Below, piece by piece: positions 1 to 8,500 of a stretch of DNA of 64,000 nt (position 1 is its first letter; every line of letters begins with the position of its first letter). Source of the DNA: Streptomyces lydicus. Lineage in GTDB: Bacteria > Actinomycetota > Actinomycetes > Streptomycetales > Streptomycetaceae. The stretch is from assembly GCF_001729485.1 (NCBI RefSeq), contig NZ_CP017157.1, positions 3,100,001 to 3,164,000 of the forward strand, in the 5' to 3' direction. The notes beneath the pieces were generated by a model. That model did no database searches. It saw nothing but the letters and a program-made list of their open reading frames with translations, and was not told where the DNA came from. Made by a program: the position numbers and the translations under genes.

Positions 1-108
1 GCAGCCCTTCTTGACGCCGTAGTGGCCCAGGGAGCGGAGAAACGTGCGCAGGCACTGGCCGGGGGCCGGTTCCTCGTCGAAGCGTCTGCCGTTCACGGTG
101 TACGTCAT
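1..108 (-). CDS. Molybdenum hydroxylase [2Fe-2S] subunit, N-terminal fragment
   Basis: Only the first 36 codons are inside the window. The visible protein begins MTYTVNGRRFDEEPAPGQ and continues with an LRTFLR segment and GVKKGC, which is the usual start of the small iron-sulfur subunit of xanthine dehydrogenase/aldehyde oxidase/CO dehydrogenase-type enzymes; the final Cys would be the first ligand of the plant-type [2Fe-2S] cluster. Its ATG overlaps the stop of the FAD-subunit gene by 4 bp (ATGA), so the two are translationally coupled. By analogy with the family the MoCo-binding large subunit should follow just outside the window. The substrate (purine, aldehyde, nicotinate or other) cannot be read from this fragment. 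Confidence 0.8.
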   Translation of the reverse strand, partial: MTYTVNGRRFDEEPAPGQCLRTFLRSLGHYGVKKGC

Positions 109-932
109 GCCGGGCCCCCAGCCAGGAGTTCGCGGCGTATTTCCTCGGCGAAGTACCGCGTCAGGTGGCGGCGGTGGTCGGGGGTCCCGTTCGGATCGGC
201 GAACCAGACGTCGGCGGGTATGACGTCGATGCTCTCCTGCAGCGTCCGGGCATCGGGCATCGTGTCGAACGCCAACCGCACCGGCCGGGTGGTGCCGGCC
301 GTGACGGTGAGCAGCAGGTCGCGCGTCCCGGGCGTTTGGGTACCGATCAGAAACACCGTCGAACGGCCGAGACGGGTCAGGGTGAAGCGGCGGTGCGTGG
401 CGCGTTTGCGCAGGGCGTGCGACGGAACGCTGATCCGCCGCAGGATCTCCCCGGGGGCGAGGACGTTGTGGTGGTCGCCGGTCACGAAGTCGAGGGCATC
501 GACGGTCCGCACGGACCCGTCGGGAGCCCACAGTTCGTACCGCGCCTCCAGGGCGACCGTCAGCGTGATCATCGGGCCGGCGGGCAGCGACATGCAGATG
601 TTGCCGCCGACCGTCGCCGCGCTCCAGACCTTGAACGAGGACAGGAACGCCTCGCAGCTCGTCGCGAGGAGGCTGCCCGCCGGCCAATCGTCCGGCGGCG
701 CAAAGGCGTACAGCTCGCGGATGGTGCACGTGGCGCCGATGTCGAGGCCCGCCTCGCCCGCGACGAGAGGGTCCCAGCGCAACGCCGTCAGGTCGACCAG
801 GCGGCGCAGCTCCGGCTGCTCCACGGAGAACAGCCATGTTCCGCCGGCGAGCCAGGCATCACCTTCGTGCCAGTCCACGCCGGGCCGGTCGGACGGCCGC
901 CGGACGACTTCGGTGATGGTGTTGAGGTCCAT
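105..932 (-). CDS. FAD-binding subunit of a xanthine dehydrogenase-type enzyme
   Basis: 275 aa. The N-terminal half has the FAD_binding_5 pattern of CoxM/XdhB proteins, including the VGGNI flavin-binding motif followed by LPAGPMIT, and the C-terminal third (LTRLGRSTVFLIGTQ onwards) fits the CO-dehydrogenase flavoprotein C-terminal domain. This subunit passes electrons from the [2Fe-2S] clusters to the final acceptor. The ATG at 932 was chosen because GGAGG lies about 9 nt upstream and the protein then starts directly with the family's usual MDLNTITEVVRR-like beginning; the reading frame stays open further upstream but without homologous sequence. It is the first visible gene of a minus-strand operon and overlaps the next gene by ATGA. 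Confidence 0.85.
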   Translation of the reverse strand: MDLNTITEVVRRPSDRPGVDWHEGDAWLAGGTWLFSVEQPELRRLVDLTALRWDPLVAGEAGLDIGATCTIRELYAFAPPDDWPAGSLLATSCEAFLSSFKVWSAATVGGNICMSLPAGPMITLTVALEARYELWAPDGSVRTVDALDFVTGDHHNVLAPGEILRRISVPSHALRKRATHRRFTLTRLGRSTVFLIGTQTPGTRDLLLTVTAGTTRPVRLAFDTMPDARTLQESIDVIPADVWFADPNGTPDHRRHLTRYFAEEIRRELLAGGPA

Positions 933-1234
933 GCGCACTGACCTCCGTCGAATGTCGACGGGCCACGATGCGCGCCAGGGCGAGACGAACTCGCGGCCGC
1001 ACCGTCGAAGGGTGACCGCCGAGGCCGAACCGCTGAGGCAAGTCCGGCGGGCACGGAAATCCCTTACAAGGATATGCAGGACGGTTCGGCCTCGCCACGC
1101 CAGACCATCCGGGGCAGGGGCGCCCGGACGTCTTCTCCCGCCGGGCGCGGTATGAGCAAATGGAGGGGTGCGGCCGGCGGCCCGGCCGGGTGACGGGCAC
1201 TCCGGGGGCCGCACCGGGCGCGGGAGGTGCGGTG
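933..1234. other. Divergent intergenic region
   Basis: About 300 bp separate the molybdenum hydroxylase operon from the MpaB-type gene. It should hold the two divergent promoters. The only structured element seen is a short CCTTacAAGG palindrome near 1063-1072; no confident -10/-35 pair, riboswitch or extra gene was found. Confidence 0.4.
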
Positions 1235-2152
1235 ATGGCAGGCGACCCCGGGCTCTTCGGGCCCCGCTCGGTGACCTGGCAGCTGCACGGCGACCCGATG
1301 ATGTGGATCGCCGGCGTGCGGGCGCTGTACCTCCAGGCGCTGCACCCGCGCGCGGTACGCGGCGTGGTGCAGAACTCCGCCGCCTTCCAGCGGAACGAGC
1401 AGGGCCGGCGCGACGCCTGGGGCCGCCTGATGCGGACCGCCGACTTCGTCGGCACCCTCAGCTACGGCACCACCGACGCCGCCGAGCGGGCCGGCGCCGC
1501 GGTCCGACGCATCCACCGCGCACTGTCCGCCACCGACCCGGCCACCGGCGAGCGCTACGGCGTCGACGACCCGGCCCTGCTGCTGTGGGTGCACTGCGCC
1601 GAGGTGGACTCCTACCTGCACGTGCTGCGCCGCTCCGGCTACCCCGTCGGCGCCGCCCAGGCCGACCGCTACCTCGACGAACAGCGCGAGAGCGCCCGGC
1701 TCGTCGGCCTCGACCCGGACACCGTCCCCGGCGACCGGGCCGCGCTCGCCGCCTACTTCGACCGGGTACGCCCCGAACTGGCACTGACTCCCGAGGCCCG
1801 CGGGGTGGACGACTTCCTGCGGCGGCCACCGGCCCCCGCCCCGCTCGTCCCGGCCCGTGCCGTGCTCTGGGGGTGGGTGGCCCGGCTCGCGTACGGCGCG
1901 CTCCCCGCGTACGCGCACGAGCTCTACGGGCGCCCCGCACCCCCGCCGCGCGCCGTCACCCGCCGACTACGCGCCACCGGCCGCCTCCTTCGCGCCATTC
2001 CACCCACCGTCCGCTGGCAGCTCCCACCCCGCCACATCCTGCGCGCCGTCGCACGGCTGGGCCCCGACACCCGCCCCGCGCCCTACAAGCTCCGTCACGG
2101 CGCCGCCATACTGGACGGGCACGGGGACGCGCGGGGGGAGCTGCGCGGCTGA
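1235..2152 (+). CDS. MpaB/DUF2236-family oxygenase-like protein
   Basis: 305 aa. The sequence carries the DUF2236 (MpaB / latex-clearing-protein catalytic domain) pattern: an N-terminal WQLHGDPMMWIAGVRALYL block, LQALHPRAVRGV, then RTADFVGTLSYG and the helix containing LLLWVHCAEVDSYL. Members are haem-dependent oxygenases or related proteins of unknown substrate; the His residues in these blocks are the ones expected to matter. The ATG at 1235 is preceded by GGGAGG at suitable spacing, so it is preferred over upstream in-frame codons. It stands alone, 33 bp before the kinase gene, and may share its transcript. No signal peptide is visible. The natural substrate is unknown. Confidence 0.75.
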   Translation: MAGDPGLFGPRSVTWQLHGDPMMWIAGVRALYLQALHPRAVRGVVQNSAAFQRNEQGRRDAWGRLMRTADFVGTLSYGTTDAAERAGAAVRRIHRALSATDPATGERYGVDDPALLLWVHCAEVDSYLHVLRRSGYPVGAAQADRYLDEQRESARLVGLDPDTVPGDRAALAAYFDRVRPELALTPEARGVDDFLRRPPAPAPLVPARAVLWGWVARLAYGALPAYAHELYGRPAPPPRAVTRRLRATGRLLRAIPPTVRWQLPPRHILRAVARLGPDTRPAPYKLRHGAAILDGHGDARGELRG

Positions 2153-2185
2153 CCGCGAGGGCGGGGACGGGGGCGCTGCTACGCG

Positions 2186-4135
2186 ATGGCGGAAAACAGA
2201 CTGATCCAGGGGCGGTACCGGCTGCTCGGCACCATCGGGCGCGGCGGAATGGGCGAGGTCTGGCGAGCCCGCGACGAATCACTGGGCCGGCAGATCGCCG
2301 TCAAGTGCCTCAAGCCCCTGGGCCCCCGGCACGAACCCTCGTTGCTCCAGGTCCTGCGCGAACGTTTCCGCCGGGAGGCCCGGGTCGCGGCCGCCCTCCA
2401 GCACCGCGGCATCACCGTCGTCCACGACTTCGGGGAGGACGACGGCACGCTCTTCCTCGTCATGGAGCTGCTCAGCGGCCGCAACCTCAGCCAGCTGCTG
2501 GACGACAACCGGCGCCAGCCGCTGCCCGTCCCGGACGTCATCGAAATCGCCGAGCAGGTCACCGCCGCGCTCGCCTACACGCACGAACAGGACATCGTGC
2601 ACCGCGATCTGAAGCCGGCGAACATCGTCCGCACCACCGACGGCACCGTCAAGATCTGCGACTTCGGCATCGCCCGGCTCAATCACGACATCGGCTTCAC
2701 CGCCCGCCTCACCGGCACCGGCATCGCCATGGGCAGCCCGCACTACATGTCGCCCGAGCAGATCGGCGCGCAGGCGATGGACCACCGCAGCGACCTCTAC
2801 TCGCTCGGCTGTGTGCTCTACGAGCTCGCCACCGGCGTCCCCCCGTTCGACCTGGGCGACGCCTGGGCGGTGCTCGTCGGACACCGCGACACCGCCCCCG
2901 CCCCGCCGCGCACCCTTCGCCCCGACCTGCCCGAGGCGTACGAGCAGATCATGCTGGAGCTGCTCGCGAAGGACCCCGACGACCGCCCCGCCGACGCCGA
3001 CGAGCTGGCCAAACGCCTCGCCGACGCCCGCCGCCCGCACCCGGCCGGCCCCGATGTCGCCACCGTCCCCGACCGTCGGCTGCCCTCCTGGACCCAGGGC
3101 ATCACCCTCGGCTTCCCGGCCGGCGTGGCCCGACGCCCGCACCAGGACACGCCGGCCCCGGCCGTCACGGTCCTCACCGACGCCTGGACCGACGGCGACC
3201 CGGAGGGCGCGCCCGCCGCCCTCACCAGCCCCGCACCCCCGGACGACCGCGGCGCCGCCCTCGCCGCGCGGCTGGAGACCGGCCGTGCGCTCAGCCGCCG
3301 GGGCCGCTGCTTCGAGGCGCACCAGGTCTACGCCGAGGTGCTGACCGGCCTGGGGCGCGCCCTGGGCCCCGACCACCCCGACACCCTGAGCTGCCGCCAC
3401 CACCTCGCGCTCAACCTCGGCCGGCTGGGCCGCCTGGAGGACTGCCTCGCCCTGACCCGCGAGGTGGCCGAGGCGCGGGAACGGGTCCTGGGCGCCGGCC
3501 ACCCCGACACCCTCACCACCCGCTTCGAACTCGCCCATGTGCTGGGCAAGCTGGGCGACCGGGCCGCGGCGCTGCGGACGTACCAGCAGGTCGCGGCGGC
3601 CCGCGGCGCCGCGCTCGGCCCCGACCACCCCGACACCCTCGCCGCGCGCTACGAGACCGGCCTCGGCCTCGGCCGGCTCGGCCGCGACGCGGAGGCCCTG
3701 GCGCTCTACCGCGACCTGGCGGCGGACCGGGCCCGCGTCCAGGGCTGCGACGCACCGGACACCCTGCGCGCCCGGCACGGCCTCGCGGTCAGCCTGGGCC
3801 GGCTGGGCCGCTGGCGGGAGGCGCTGGCGGAGTCCGGCGAGGTGGCCCGGGCCCGCGAGCGGGCGCTCGGCCCGGACCACCCCGACACCCTGGTCAGCCG
3901 CCGGGAGACCGCCGTGGCGCTGGGCTGGCTGGGCCGCTGGAGCGACGCCCTGGAGCGCTACCGCCAGGTGGCCGGGGCCCGCGAGCGGGTGCTGGGTGCC
4001 GCGCACCCCGAGACGCTGGCCAGCCAGGGCGACCTCGCCCAGTGCCTGGAGCGGCTGGGACGCATCGAGGAGGCGGCCGCGGTGCAGCACCGCGTCGCGG
4101 AGCTGCGCAGGGAGCGCGCCGCCCGCCGCCGGTAG
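2186..4135 (+). CDS. Ser/Thr protein kinase with six C-terminal TPR repeats
   Basis: 649 aa. An N-terminal Hanks-type kinase domain spans about residues 10-275: glycine-rich loop GTIGRGGMGEVW, catalytic Lys about 40, HRDLKPAN with the catalytic Asp near 141, DFG near 159 and an SPEQ activation-segment end. A Pro/Ala-rich linker of about 100 residues follows. Residues 390-649 hold six consecutive 42-residue TPR units of the kinesin-light-chain type, most beginning LGPDHPDTL and containing LGRLGR. No transmembrane segment is seen, so unlike PknB-type receptors this kinase should be cytosolic, with the TPR array serving as a partner- or substrate-docking surface. The gene is convergent with the alpha-galactosidase gene and separated from it by a strong hairpin. 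Substrates are unknown. Confidence 0.9.
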   Translation: MAENRLIQGRYRLLGTIGRGGMGEVWRARDESLGRQIAVKCLKPLGPRHEPSLLQVLRERFRREARVAAALQHRGITVVHDFGEDDGTLFLVMELLSGRNLSQLLDDNRRQPLPVPDVIEIAEQVTAALAYTHEQDIVHRDLKPANIVRTTDGTVKICDFGIARLNHDIGFTARLTGTGIAMGSPHYMSPEQIGAQAMDHRSDLYSLGCVLYELATGVPPFDLGDAWAVLVGHRDTAPAPPRTLRPDLPEAYEQIMLELLAKDPDDRPADADELAKRLADARRPHPAGPDVATVPDRRLPSWTQGITLGFPAGVARRPHQDTPAPAVTVLTDAWTDGDPEGAPAALTSPAPPDDRGAALAARLETGRALSRRGRCFEAHQVYAEVLTGLGRALGPDHPDTLSCRHHLALNLGRLGRLEDCLALTREVAEARERVLGAGHPDTLTTRFELAHVLGKLGDRAAALRTYQQVAAARGAALGPDHPDTLAARYETGLGLGRLGRDAEALALYRDLAADRARVQGCDAPDTLRARHGLAVSLGRLGRWREALAESGEVARARERALGPDHPDTLVSRRETAVALGWLGRWSDALERYRQVAGARERVLGAAHPETLASQGDLAQCLERLGRIEEAAAVQHRVAELRRERAARRR

Positions 4136-4165
4136 CCCCCGGTGGTCCCCGCGGCACCGGGGGGT

Positions 4166-4200
4166 CGGGGCGGCCGCCGGGTGGTGCACCGGCCGCCCCG
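4166..4200. terminator. Bidirectional hairpin terminator
   Basis: An 11-bp perfect GC-rich stem (4166-4176 pairs with 4190-4200; arm core GGGGCGGCCG) with a 13-nt loop lies between the convergent kinase and alpha-galactosidase genes. It has no U-tract, as is usual in Streptomyces, and could serve both directions. Confidence 0.65.
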
Positions 4201-4211
4201 GCCCGGCCCGG

Positions 4212-5519
4212 TCACTCCGGGGTGACCCGGTACAGCACCGTGCCGTGCGGCGGGACGTCGGGCGCCACGATGTCCCCGTCGCTGAGCCTGCGGTGGCCGG
4301 TGACCAGGTCGTGCAGGTGGTACGCCGAGGCGTCCGGCAGCCCGGCCGCACCGGCCGTGACGGACAGCGTGCGGGGCGTGTCCCCGGAGTTGAACAGGGC
4401 GATGGCCCGGTCGCCGTTCTTCAGCGGCTTGGTCAGCACCGCGGAACTCCCGTCCTGCTGGACGATGTCGCCCTGGACGCCGAGCTCGTCCTGGTCGACG
4501 GCGATGATCCTCTCGTTCCCCAGCACCTCGCGCGCCGCCGGGGACAGCGCACCGACGTCCGTACTGGAGATCAGCGGGGCCGCCATCATCGCCCACAGCG
4601 ACATCTGGCTCTGCATCTCGTCCCGCGTCAGGCCGGTGTCGCCGGCCAGCAGGAAGTCCGGGTCGTTCCAGCGTCCGGGCCGCTGCAGGCCGGCGAGGTT
4701 CGCGTTGTAGCGGAAGTTGTAGACGATGGACGCCCACTTCGCTGCCGGGGTGCTCTGCTGAAGCGCCACGTCCCGCCCGCCCCGCCACAGGTTGCCGAGC
4801 TCCGCCGACCAGCCGATGACCCGGTGCCAGACGCTGTCGCCGTCGAACTGGAAGTAGGCGGGCGCCGAGACGGAGAAGGTGATCGGGCGGCCGGTCGCCC
4901 GCAGCGCGGCGCTCATCTGCCCGTACAGATCGCGGTAGGTCTGCTCCTTGGTGTGCCCCTGTGGGACGGGCACGTTGCAGCCGTCCGCCTTGACGTAGTC
5001 GACCTTCCACCGCGCGAACAGCGCGGCGTCCTCGCGGAAGTGGCCGAGACTGCCCGGGTACTTCTCACACGTGAGGGTGCCGACGTCCTCGTAGATGCCG
5101 AACCTCAGCCCCATCCGGTGCAGCTGCTCACCGAGATACGCCATGCCGTGCGGGAACTTCGCCCGGTCCGGTACCAGCTCGCCCTTGGGGCCGCGCTGCC
5201 TGCCCATCCAGCAGTCGTCGACGGTGACGGTGCGGTAGCCCTTGCGCGCCAGCCCCGAACGGACCAGCGCCCGCGCGTTGTCCAGCACCACCTTCTCGTT
5301 GACGTTGCACATGTAGTACGACCAGTTGTTCCAGCCCATCGGGGGTCTGGGCGCCAGGTCCGGGTACGGCGCGGCGGCCCGGGGGGCGCCGGGCACATGG
5401 CGCGGGTCGGGGACGGCCGAGGCGGGCGCGGGCGCCGCGAGCAGTCCGGCGGAGCAGGCGGCGACGGCTGCCAGTCCGGTGACGGTGCGGCCGGTGCGGG
5501 ATACCGAAGGGTGGGACAC
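4212..5519 (-). CDS. Secreted alpha-galactosidase, glycoside hydrolase family 27
   Basis: 435 aa. Residues 1-35 form a signal peptide with an Arg-containing N-terminus, a hydrophobic core (GLAAVAACSAGLLAAP) and a likely APASA cleavage site. The catalytic barrel follows with MGWNNWSYY, VTVDDCW, YVKADGCN (proposed nucleophile Asp179) and NLWRGGRDV (Asp250 at the acid/base position where relatives have WRTTGD), then PGRWNDPDFLL. The C-terminal 90 residues fit the beta-sandwich domain of GH27 enzymes. It should remove terminal alpha-1,6-linked galactose from raffinose-type sugars or galactomannan, or related sugars, outside the cell. The start was chosen because it gives an intact signal peptide and a GGTGACC-type leader. 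It is monocistronic. Confidence 0.9.
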   Translation of the reverse strand: MSHPSVSRTGRTVTGLAAVAACSAGLLAAPAPASAVPDPRHVPGAPRAAAPYPDLAPRPPMGWNNWSYYMCNVNEKVVLDNARALVRSGLARKGYRTVTVDDCWMGRQRGPKGELVPDRAKFPHGMAYLGEQLHRMGLRFGIYEDVGTLTCEKYPGSLGHFREDAALFARWKVDYVKADGCNVPVPQGHTKEQTYRDLYGQMSAALRATGRPITFSVSAPAYFQFDGDSVWHRVIGWSAELGNLWRGGRDVALQQSTPAAKWASIVYNFRYNANLAGLQRPGRWNDPDFLLAGDTGLTRDEMQSQMSLWAMMAAPLISSTDVGALSPAAREVLGNERIIAVDQDELGVQGDIVQQDGSSAVLTKPLKNGDRAIALFNSGDTPRTLSVTAGAAGLPDASAYHLHDLVTGHRRLSDGDIVAPDVPPHGTVLYRVTPE

Positions 5520-5692
5520 GGGTCACCTCACGGGTGGGCGGGACGGCCTGGGGGAGGGGAGGCGGTGCCGGGGCGGAGCACGGCCGGACGCTAGGAGCAG
5601 CCCCGCGGGCCGTCAAGAAGCCGCACCGGCCCGGGCGGAGGATTCAGCCGCGTGCACCTGGCGACCGAGATCACCGCGTGCTACCAAGGGGC

Positions 5693-7255
5693 ATGCCGGA
5701 ACGGACTTCGTATGACGCGGTCATCGTCGGCGGCGGGCACAACGGGCTGGTCGCCGCCGCCTATCTCGCACGTGCCGGGCGCAGCGTGCTGGTGCTGGAA
5801 CGGCTGGACCACACCGGTGGTGCCGCCGTGTCGACCCGGGCGTTCGCCGGGGTCGACGCCCGGCTGTCCCGCTACTCCTACCTCGTCAGCCTGCTGCCAC
5901 CGAAGATCGTGCGGGACCTCGGGCTGCGCTTCGCGGTCCGCAAGCGCACGGTGTCCTCCTACACCCCCGCGGTCCGGGCCGGCCGCCCCACCGGCCTGCT
6001 GGTGGGCGGCGGCGAGGCCCGCACCCGTGAGTCCTTCGCCGAACTCACCGGTTCGGAGCGGGAGTTCGCCGCCTGGCAGGGTTTCTACGGCACCACCCGG
6101 CGGCTCGCCGAACGGGTCTTCCCGACCCTCACCGAACCGCTGCCCACCCGCGCCGCCCTCCGCGCGGCCGTCGACGACGACGCCACCTGGCACGCCCTGT
6201 TCGAACGCCCCCTGGGTGAGTTGGTCGAGGAGACCTTCACCGACGACCTGGTGCGCGGGGTGGTCCTCACCGACGCCCTGATCGGCACCTTCGCCGCCGC
6301 CCACGACCCGTCACTGCGCCAGAACCGCTGCTTCCTGTACCACGTCATCGGCGGGGGCACCGGCGACTGGGACGTCCCCCTCGGCGGCATGGGCGCGCTG
6401 ACCGACGCGCTGGCCGAGGCCGCGCGCGGGGCCGGCGCGGAGATCGTCACCGACTGCGCGGTGACCGGCCTCGCGACCGACGGCCGCGCGGCGGAGGTCA
6501 CCTGCGCCCGGGGCACGATCGGCGCCCGCCGGGTGCTGGTCAACGCCTCCCCGCGGGAACTGGCCCACCTGCTGGGCGAGGACCCGCCGCCGCCCGCCGA
6601 GGGCGCCCAGCTCAAGGTGAACATGCTGCTCACCCGGCTGCCGCGGCTGCGTGACAGCCGGGTGGACCCCCGCGAAGCCTTCGCCGGCACCTTCCATGTC
6701 GCGGAGGGCTACGGCCAGTTGGAGCGCTCCTATCAGCAGGCCGCGTCCGGTGAGCTGCCCGCCGCCCCGCCCTCCGAGATCTACTGCCACTCGCTGACCG
6801 ACCCCTCGATCCTCGGCGCCGACCTGGTCCGCCGGGGCTACCAGACGCTCACCCTCTTCGGCCTGCACGCCCCGGCGAGGCTGTTCACCGCCGACAACGA
6901 CGCCACCCGGGAGCGGCTCCTCGCGGCCACCCTCGCCGAGCTGGACACCCACCTCGCCGAACCGCTCGCCGACTGCCTGGCCCGCGACGCCGACGGCCGC
7001 CCCTGCATCGAGGCCAAGTCGCCGCTGGACCTGGACGCCGAACTGGGCCTGCCGGGTGGCAACATCTTCCACCGCGAGCTGGCGTTCCCGTACGCCGACC
7101 CCGAGGACGGGCAGGGCGGCGGCGCGCCGGCCCGCTGGGGCGTGGCCACCGGTCACCCCAACGTCCTGCTGTGCGGCGCGGGAGCGGTGCGCGGCGGGGG
7201 AGTGAGCGGCATTCCGGGGCACAACGCGGCGATGGCGGTGCTGGAGGAGGGCTGA
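5693..7255 (+). CDS. FAD-dependent phytoene-desaturase-like oxidoreductase
   Basis: 520 aa. The N-terminus has a dinucleotide-binding fold (DAVIVGGGHNGLVAAAYLARAG) and the protein continues like bacterial members of the phytoene dehydrogenase/amine oxidase superfamily (COG1233), ending with the FAD-contacting stretch NVLLCGAGAVRGGGVSGIPG. These enzymes saturate, desaturate or isomerise lipids and polyprenyl chains; no carotenoid genes are nearby, so a carotenoid role is not supported. The ATG at 5693 has only an AAGGGG run immediately upstream, and a TACCAA box lies a few bases before it, so it may be read from a leaderless or near-leaderless transcript. It starts divergently from the alpha-galactosidase gene. 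Confidence 0.8.
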   Translation: MPERTSYDAVIVGGGHNGLVAAAYLARAGRSVLVLERLDHTGGAAVSTRAFAGVDARLSRYSYLVSLLPPKIVRDLGLRFAVRKRTVSSYTPAVRAGRPTGLLVGGGEARTRESFAELTGSEREFAAWQGFYGTTRRLAERVFPTLTEPLPTRAALRAAVDDDATWHALFERPLGELVEETFTDDLVRGVVLTDALIGTFAAAHDPSLRQNRCFLYHVIGGGTGDWDVPLGGMGALTDALAEAARGAGAEIVTDCAVTGLATDGRAAEVTCARGTIGARRVLVNASPRELAHLLGEDPPPPAEGAQLKVNMLLTRLPRLRDSRVDPREAFAGTFHVAEGYGQLERSYQQAASGELPAAPPSEIYCHSLTDPSILGADLVRRGYQTLTLFGLHAPARLFTADNDATRERLLAATLAELDTHLAEPLADCLARDADGRPCIEAKSPLDLDAELGLPGGNIFHRELAFPYADPEDGQGGGAPARWGVATGHPNVLLCGAGAVRGGGVSGIPGHNAAMAVLEEG

Positions 7256-7316
7256 GCCCGCGACGGCCGCCGGACGGGGCCGGGCGCGGGCCGGGCACCG
7301 TCCGGCGCCCGGCAAG

Positions 7317-7337
7317 TTTCTGACGCAGCATCAGAAA
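7317..7337. promoter_or_regulatory. Inverted-repeat operator, TetR-type (copy 1)
   Basis: Perfect arms TTTCTGA (7317-7323) and TCAGAAA (7331-7337) around a 7-nt spacer lie about 40 bp before the nitronate-monooxygenase-like gene. The inner 17-bp unit, TCTGA-N7-TCAGA, has the same size and arms as the site at 17410-17426, so one TetR-family repressor probably binds both. No TetR gene is in the window. Confidence 0.6.
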
Positions 7338-7377
7338 ATCTCTTCCCTCGTACGGCCCGCTGCGGCATCCTGCGCGC

Positions 7378-8481
7378 ATGCAGACGGAGCTGAGCAACAG
7401 GCTGGGAGTCGAGCACGCCGTCTTCGGGTTCACGCCGTTCCCCGCGGTCGCCGCGGCGATCACCCGGGCCGGCGGGTTCGGGGTGCTCGGGGCGGTCCGC
7501 TACACCGCGCCGGACGCGCTCGCCCGCGACCTCGACTGGATGCAGGCGCACACCGACGGACTGCCGTACGGGCTCGACGTCGTGATGCCGGCCAGGAAGG
7601 TGGAGGGCGTCAGCGAGGCCGACGTCGAGGCGATGATTCCCGACGAGCACCGCCGGTTCGTCACCGACCTCCTCGACAAGCACCAGGTGCCGCAGCTCCC
7701 CGAGGGCGAGGCGGCCGGCTGGCGGATCACCGGCTGGATGGAGCAGGTCGCCCGCACCCAACTCGACGTGGCCTTCGACTATCCGGTCAAGCTGCTCGCC
7801 AACGCCCTCGGCTCCCCGCCCCCCGATGTCGTCCAACGGGCCCACGACCAGGGCATCCTCGTGGCCGCACTGGCCGGCAGCCCGCGGCACGCGCTGCACC
7901 ACAAGGCCGCCGGACTCGACGTCGTCGTCGCCCAGGGCTACGAAGCCGGCGGGCACACCGGGGAGATCGCCACCATGGTCCTCACCCCGGAAGTCGTCGC
8001 CGCCGTCGACCCGCTCCCGGTGCTCGCGGCGGGCGGCATCGGCACCGGCGAGCAGATCGCCGCCGGACTCGCCCTCGGCGCGCAGGGCGTCTGGCTCGGC
8101 TCGGTCTGGCTGACCACCGAGGAGGCCGAGCTGCACTCCCGGCGACTGACCGCGAAACTGCTCGCCGCCGGGCCCGGCGACACCGTCCGCTCGCGCGCCC
8201 TGACCGGCAAGCCCGCCCGCCAGCTGCGGACCGAATGGACCGACGCCTGGGACGACCCGGCCGGCCCCGGTACCCTCCCGATGCCGCTCCAGGGCCTGCT
8301 GGTCGCCGAGGCCAACTCCCGCATCCAGCGGTACGAGGTGGAGCCGCTGCTGGGCACGCCGGTGGGCCAGATCGTCGGCCGGATGAACAGCGAGCGCAGC
8401 GTACAGGCCGTCTTCGACGACCTCACCCGCGGTTTCGAGCGGGCCGTCGACCGCATCAACCGCATCGCCGGACGCGCGTGA
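7378..8481 (+). CDS. Nitronate monooxygenase-like flavoprotein (NPD family)
   Basis: 367 aa. It has the 2-nitropropane dioxygenase/nitronate monooxygenase TIM-barrel pattern: an AGGFGVLGAVRY segment near the start, the VVVAQGYEAGGHTGEI phosphate/flavin-binding block with the catalytic-region His, and PVLAAGGIGTGEQIAAGLALGAQGVWLGS for FMN phosphate. Many actinobacterial members sit in fatty-acid or steroid operons and act as flavin-dependent reductases or isomerases on acyl-CoA thioesters rather than on nitronates, and the two CoA-ligase genes immediately downstream favour that reading here. It is the first gene after the TCTGA/TCAGA operator and lies 19 bp before the next gene, so it heads an operon. 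Confidence 0.8.
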   Translation: MQTELSNRLGVEHAVFGFTPFPAVAAAITRAGGFGVLGAVRYTAPDALARDLDWMQAHTDGLPYGLDVVMPARKVEGVSEADVEAMIPDEHRRFVTDLLDKHQVPQLPEGEAAGWRITGWMEQVARTQLDVAFDYPVKLLANALGSPPPDVVQRAHDQGILVAALAGSPRHALHHKAAGLDVVVAQGYEAGGHTGEIATMVLTPEVVAAVDPLPVLAAGGIGTGEQIAAGLALGAQGVWLGSVWLTTEEAELHSRRLTAKLLAAGPGDTVRSRALTGKPARQLRTEWTDAWDDPAGPGTLPMPLQGLLVAEANSRIQRYEVEPLLGTPVGQIVGRMNSERSVQAVFDDLTRGFERAVDRINRIAGRA

Positions 8482-8500
8482 ACCCGAGGAGGACAGCGGA

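Noticed and set aside
1168..4710. 1180-codon plus-strand frame over MpaB and the kinase
   Set aside because: Arg/Pro/Ala-rich out-of-frame shadow spanning several genes, including the opposite-strand alpha-galactosidase.
5693..7255. Carotenoid biosynthesis gene
   Set aside because: The desaturase-like family is broad and no crtB, crtE or cyclase gene is nearby.
7378..8481. Identification of the NPD-family gene as ipdC
   Set aside because: The length and internal motifs differ from what I recall of mycobacterial IpdC, and ipdAB are not present; only the family is assigned.
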